From the NCBI RefSeq assembly GCF_034009455.1, contig NZ_CP125380.1, positions 3,113,501-3,177,500 of the forward strand: a stretch of DNA of 64,000 bases, in the 5' to 3' direction. Under the pieces are notes generated by a model that ran no database searches, had not been told where the DNA came from, and saw only the letters and a program-made list of their open reading frames with translations. The translations under genes were made by a program, and so were the position numbers. How positions within the stretch are numbered: position 1 is the first letter of the stretch; each line of letters starts with the position of its first letter. This DNA is from Pseudomonas sp. P5_109 (GTDB lineage Bacteria; Pseudomonadota; Gammaproteobacteria; Pseudomonadales; Pseudomonadaceae). Shown here in pieces: positions 61,170 through 64,000 of this stretch.

Positions 61170-63827
61170 ATGCGCACCGAACAACCGAAGATGATTTACC
61201 TCAAGGACTATCAGGCGCCCGAGTACCTGATCGACGAAACACACCTGACCTTCGAGTTGTACGAGGACCACAGCCTGGTCCATGCGCAACTGGTGATGCG
61301 CCGCAACCCCGAGCGCGGCCCGGGCCTGCCGCCGCTGGTGCTGGACGGCCAGCAGCTGGAACTGCTGTCGGTGACCCTGGCCGACCAGGCGCTTTCTGAT
61401 GCGCAATACCAACTGACCGAAAATCACCTGACCCTGCACCCGACCAGCACCACCTTCACGGTCGATACCAGCGTCAGGATCCACCCGGAAACCAACACCG
61501 CGCTGGAAGGCCTGTACAAGTCCGGCACGATGTTCTGCACCCAGTGCGAAGCCGAAGGCTTCCGCAAGATCACTTATTACCTCGACCGCCCGGACGTGAT
61601 GAGCACGTTCACCACCACGGTCGTCGCCGAGCAGCACAGCTATCCGGTGCTGCTGTCCAACGGCAACCCGATTGCCTCCGGTCCCGGTGAAGACGGCCGG
61701 CATTGGGCGACCTGGGAAGACCCGTTCAAGAAACCGGCGTACCTGTTTGCGCTGGTGGCCGGTGACCTGTGGGCCGTCGAAGACAGCTTCACCACCATGA
61801 GCGAGCGCAACGTGGCGTTGCGCATTTACGTCGAGCCGGAAAACATCGACAAGTGCCAGCACGCCATGAACAGCCTGAAGAAGTCCATGCGCTGGGACGA
61901 AGAGGTCTACGGTCGCGAGTACGACCTGGACATCTTCATGATCGTCGCCGTGAATGACTTCAACATGGGCGCCATGGAAAACAAGGGCCTCAACATCTTC
62001 AACTCCAGCGCCGTGCTGGCCAAGGCGGAAACCGCCACTGACGCCGCGCACCAGCGGGTCGAGGCGATCGTCGCCCACGAGTACTTCCACAACTGGTCGG
62101 GCAACCGCGTGACCTGCCGCGACTGGTTCCAGTTGTCGCTCAAGGAAGGCTTCACCGTGTTCCGCGATGCCGGCTTCTCTTCGGACATGAACTCGGCCAC
62201 GGTCAAGCGCATCCAGGACGTGGCGTACCTGCGTACCCACCAGTTCGCCGAAGACGCAGGTCCGATGGCCCACGCCGTGCGCCCGGACAGCTTCATCGAG
62301 ATTTCCAACTTCTACACCCTGACGGTGTACGAAAAGGGCTCGGAAGTGGTCGGCATGATTCACACCTTGCTTGGCGCCGAAGGCTTCCGCAAAGGCAGCG
62401 ACCTGTACTTCGCACGCCACGACGGCCAGGCCGTGACCTGCGATGACTTCATCAAGGCCATGGAAGACGCCAATGGCGTTGACCTGACCCAGTTCAAACG
62501 CTGGTACAGCCAGGCGGGTACACCGCGCCTGGCGGTGAGCGAGTCTTACGACTCAGCGGCGAAAACCTACAGCCTGACCTTCCGCCAGAGCTGCCCGGAA
62601 ACCCCGGACAAGGTGCAAAAACTGCCGTTCGTGATCCCGGTCGAATTGGGCCTGCTGGATTCCAAAGGGGCGGCGATTGCCCTGCGTCTGTCCGGTGAAG
62701 CCTCGGCGCAAGGCACCTCGCGGGTCATTTCCGTGACCGAAGCCGAGCAGACCTTCACCTTCGTCGACATCGCCGAACAGCCGCTGCCGTCGTTGTTGCG
62801 TGGCTTCTCGGCACCGGTGAAATTGAGCTTTCCGTACAACCGCGACCAGTTGATGTTCCTGATGCAGCACGACAGCGACGGCTTCAACCGCTGGGATGCC
62901 GGCCAGCAACTGTCGGTGCAGGTGCTGCAAGAGTTGATCGGCCAGCAGCAGAAAGGCGAAGCACTGGTGCTCGATCAGCGTCTGGTGTCGGCGCTGCGCA
63001 CGGTGCTGTCGGACGAGTCGCTGGACCAGGCCATGGTCGCCGAAATGCTCTCGCTGCCAAGCGAGGCGTACCTGACCGAGATCAGCGAAGTGGCGGATGT
63101 CGACGCCATTCACACCGCCCGCGAGTTTGCCCGCAAGCAACTGGCTGACGCGTTGTTCGAAGGCCTGTGGCTGCGGTATCAGGCCAATCGCGAGCTGTCG
63201 AAGCAAACGCCGTACGTGGCCGAAGCCGAACACTTTGCCCGTCGTGCCTTGCAGAACATCGCGCTGTCGTACCTGATGCTCAGCGGCAAGCCGCAAGTTC
63301 TGGCGGCAACCCTGGAGCAGTTCGACGCGTGCGACAACATGACCGAGCGCCTGACCGCGCTCGCCGTGTTGGTCAATTCGCCGTTCGAAGCCGAGAAGGC
63401 CAAGGCACTGGCCAGCTTCGCCGAGCACTTCAAGGACAACCCGCTGGTCATGGATCAGTGGTTCAGCGTCCAGGCCGGCAGCGTGTTGCCCGGTGGCCTG
63501 GCACGGACCAAGGCGTTGATGCAGCACCCTGCGTTCAACATCAAGAACCCGAACAAGGTGCGGGCACTGGTCGGTGCGTTCGCCGGGCAGAACCTGATCA
63601 ACTTCCACGCCGCTGACGGTTCCGGTTATCGCTTCCTGGCTGATCTGGTGATCGAGCTGAACGGCTTCAACCCGCAGATTGCCTCTCGCCAGTTGGCGCC
63701 GCTGACTCGCTGGCGCAAGTATGACGATGCCCGCCAGGCGTTGATGAAGGGGGAGTTGGAACGGATTCGGGCTTCGGGGCAGCTGTCTAGCGATGTGTTT
63801 GAAGTGGTCAGCAAAAGCCTGGCCTGA
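61170..63827 (+). CDS. pepN: Aminopeptidase N
   Basis: Zinc metallopeptidase removing N-terminal residues from peptides. The 885-residue protein has the GAMEN recognition motif (MGAMENKGLN, about residue 270), the zinc motif HEYFHNW (His303, Glu304, His307) with the third ligand 19 residues on (LKEGFTVF), and the C-terminal helical domain of M1 enzymes. ATG at 61170 follows AAGGA and is ten bases after the DUF2797 stop. It is the last gene of the nadK-to-pepN run. Confidence 0.97.
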   Translation: MRTEQPKMIYLKDYQAPEYLIDETHLTFELYEDHSLVHAQLVMRRNPERGPGLPPLVLDGQQLELLSVTLADQALSDAQYQLTENHLTLHPTSTTFTVDTSVRIHPETNTALEGLYKSGTMFCTQCEAEGFRKITYYLDRPDVMSTFTTTVVAEQHSYPVLLSNGNPIASGPGEDGRHWATWEDPFKKPAYLFALVAGDLWAVEDSFTTMSERNVALRIYVEPENIDKCQHAMNSLKKSMRWDEEVYGREYDLDIFMIVAVNDFNMGAMENKGLNIFNSSAVLAKAETATDAAHQRVEAIVAHEYFHNWSGNRVTCRDWFQLSLKEGFTVFRDAGFSSDMNSATVKRIQDVAYLRTHQFAEDAGPMAHAVRPDSFIEISNFYTLTVYEKGSEVVGMIHTLLGAEGFRKGSDLYFARHDGQAVTCDDFIKAMEDANGVDLTQFKRWYSQAGTPRLAVSESYDSAAKTYSLTFRQSCPETPDKVQKLPFVIPVELGLLDSKGAAIALRLSGEASAQGTSRVISVTEAEQTFTFVDIAEQPLPSLLRGFSAPVKLSFPYNRDQLMFLMQHDSDGFNRWDAGQQLSVQVLQELIGQQQKGEALVLDQRLVSALRTVLSDESLDQAMVAEMLSLPSEAYLTEISEVADVDAIHTAREFARKQLADALFEGLWLRYQANRELSKQTPYVAEAEHFARRALQNIALSYLMLSGKPQVLAATLEQFDACDNMTERLTALAVLVNSPFEAEKAKALASFAEHFKDNPLVMDQWFSVQAGSVLPGGLARTKALMQHPAFNIKNPNKVRALVGAFAGQNLINFHAADGSGYRFLADLVIELNGFNPQIASRQLAPLTRWRKYDDARQALMKGELERIRASGQLSSDVFEVVSKSLA

Positions 63828-63834
63828 TCCTGAT

Positions 63835-63861
63835 GCCGCGCAGTGTCACTCACTGCGCGGC
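63835..63861. terminator. Hairpin between pepN and the converging partial gene
   Basis: GCCGCGCAGTG at 63835-63845 pairs perfectly with CACTGCGCGGC at 63851-63861. It lies between convergent genes and probably ends both transcripts, but there is no T-run. Confidence 0.5.
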
Positions 63862-63868
63862 GAACAGG

Positions 63869-64000
63869 TTATGGCAGCAGGAAAAACTTCGTGGCCAGTT
63901 CCTTGTCGATGTGGCCGCGATAGATGTCGACTTTCATGTTAGGGTTTTGTGCCTTGGCCAGTGCCGTGGCATTGGTTTCGAAGCGCTGCTCCTTGGTTTT
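63869..64000 (-). CDS. C-terminal end of a gene cut by the window edge
   Basis: Forty-four codons including a TAA stop, reading ...LAKAQNPNMKVDIYRGHIDKELATKFFLLP. The frame is open to the window edge at 64000. Codon use is like the neighbours. The fragment is too short to identify; it lacks hydrophobic segments. Confidence 0.55.
   Translation of the reverse strand, partial: KTKEQRFETNATALAKAQNPNMKVDIYRGHIDKELATKFFLLP

Overview
The window is GC-rich, densely coded bacterial chromosome and looks like a Pseudomonas of the fluorescens group. The evidence is recognisable protein families (AcnB, FabI, an NppABCD/YejABEF-type transporter, MltD, GloB, RnhA, DnaQ, LdcA, NadK, PepN), gene orders I know from Pseudomonas, and many REP doublets of the kind common in that group. 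No rRNA, tRNA, CRISPR, IS element or prophage was seen.

Layout. 0.2-3.2 kb: an HAAAP amino-acid permease and a SulP anion transporter. 3.4-9.3 kb: acnB, a DUF1289 protein, a tandem universal stress protein diverging from miaE across a perfect Anr/FNR box, and a VOC protein. 9.5-36 kb: a mixed accessory stretch. It holds two related TonB siderophore receptors and one FecI/FecR pair; an agmatine deiminase with a polyamine-binding protein; an Ada / PEP-mutase-like / AlkA-like operon; LysE, EamA and MocR genes; a small membrane protein with nnrS; a molybdenum hydroxylase with a diheme cytochrome; and several regulators. 36-52 kb: core genes (fabI, five-gene peptide ABC transporter operon, mltD, gloB, a YafS-like methyltransferase, rnhA, dnaQ, ldcA). 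52-57 kb: a GNAT enzyme, LysR and TetR regulators, an FMN reductase, DUF2855 and DUF1853. 57-64 kb: a tightly packed run nadK - phosphoesterase - rhomboid - DUF1315 - DUF2797 - pepN.

How parts fit together. The two TonB receptors share a conserved upstream block, so the single FecI/FecR pair may control both. Only the 24.5-27 kb receptor has the N-terminal signalling domain, and only the other has a strong Fur box. Ahead of the small membrane protein and nnrS there are three evenly built GTC-N5-GAC sites, an IHF-like site and a near-consensus sigma-54 promoter; this is the layout expected for the nitric-oxide activator NorR and is the most interesting regulatory signal here. Polyamine metabolism recurs (AguA with a PotF-like protein, and LdcA with an acetyltransferase).

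Many intergenic gaps hold REP doublets of three sequence types, one inside a roughly 200-bp palindrome and two sharing the same spacer. All functional calls come from reading the sequence; no database search was run.
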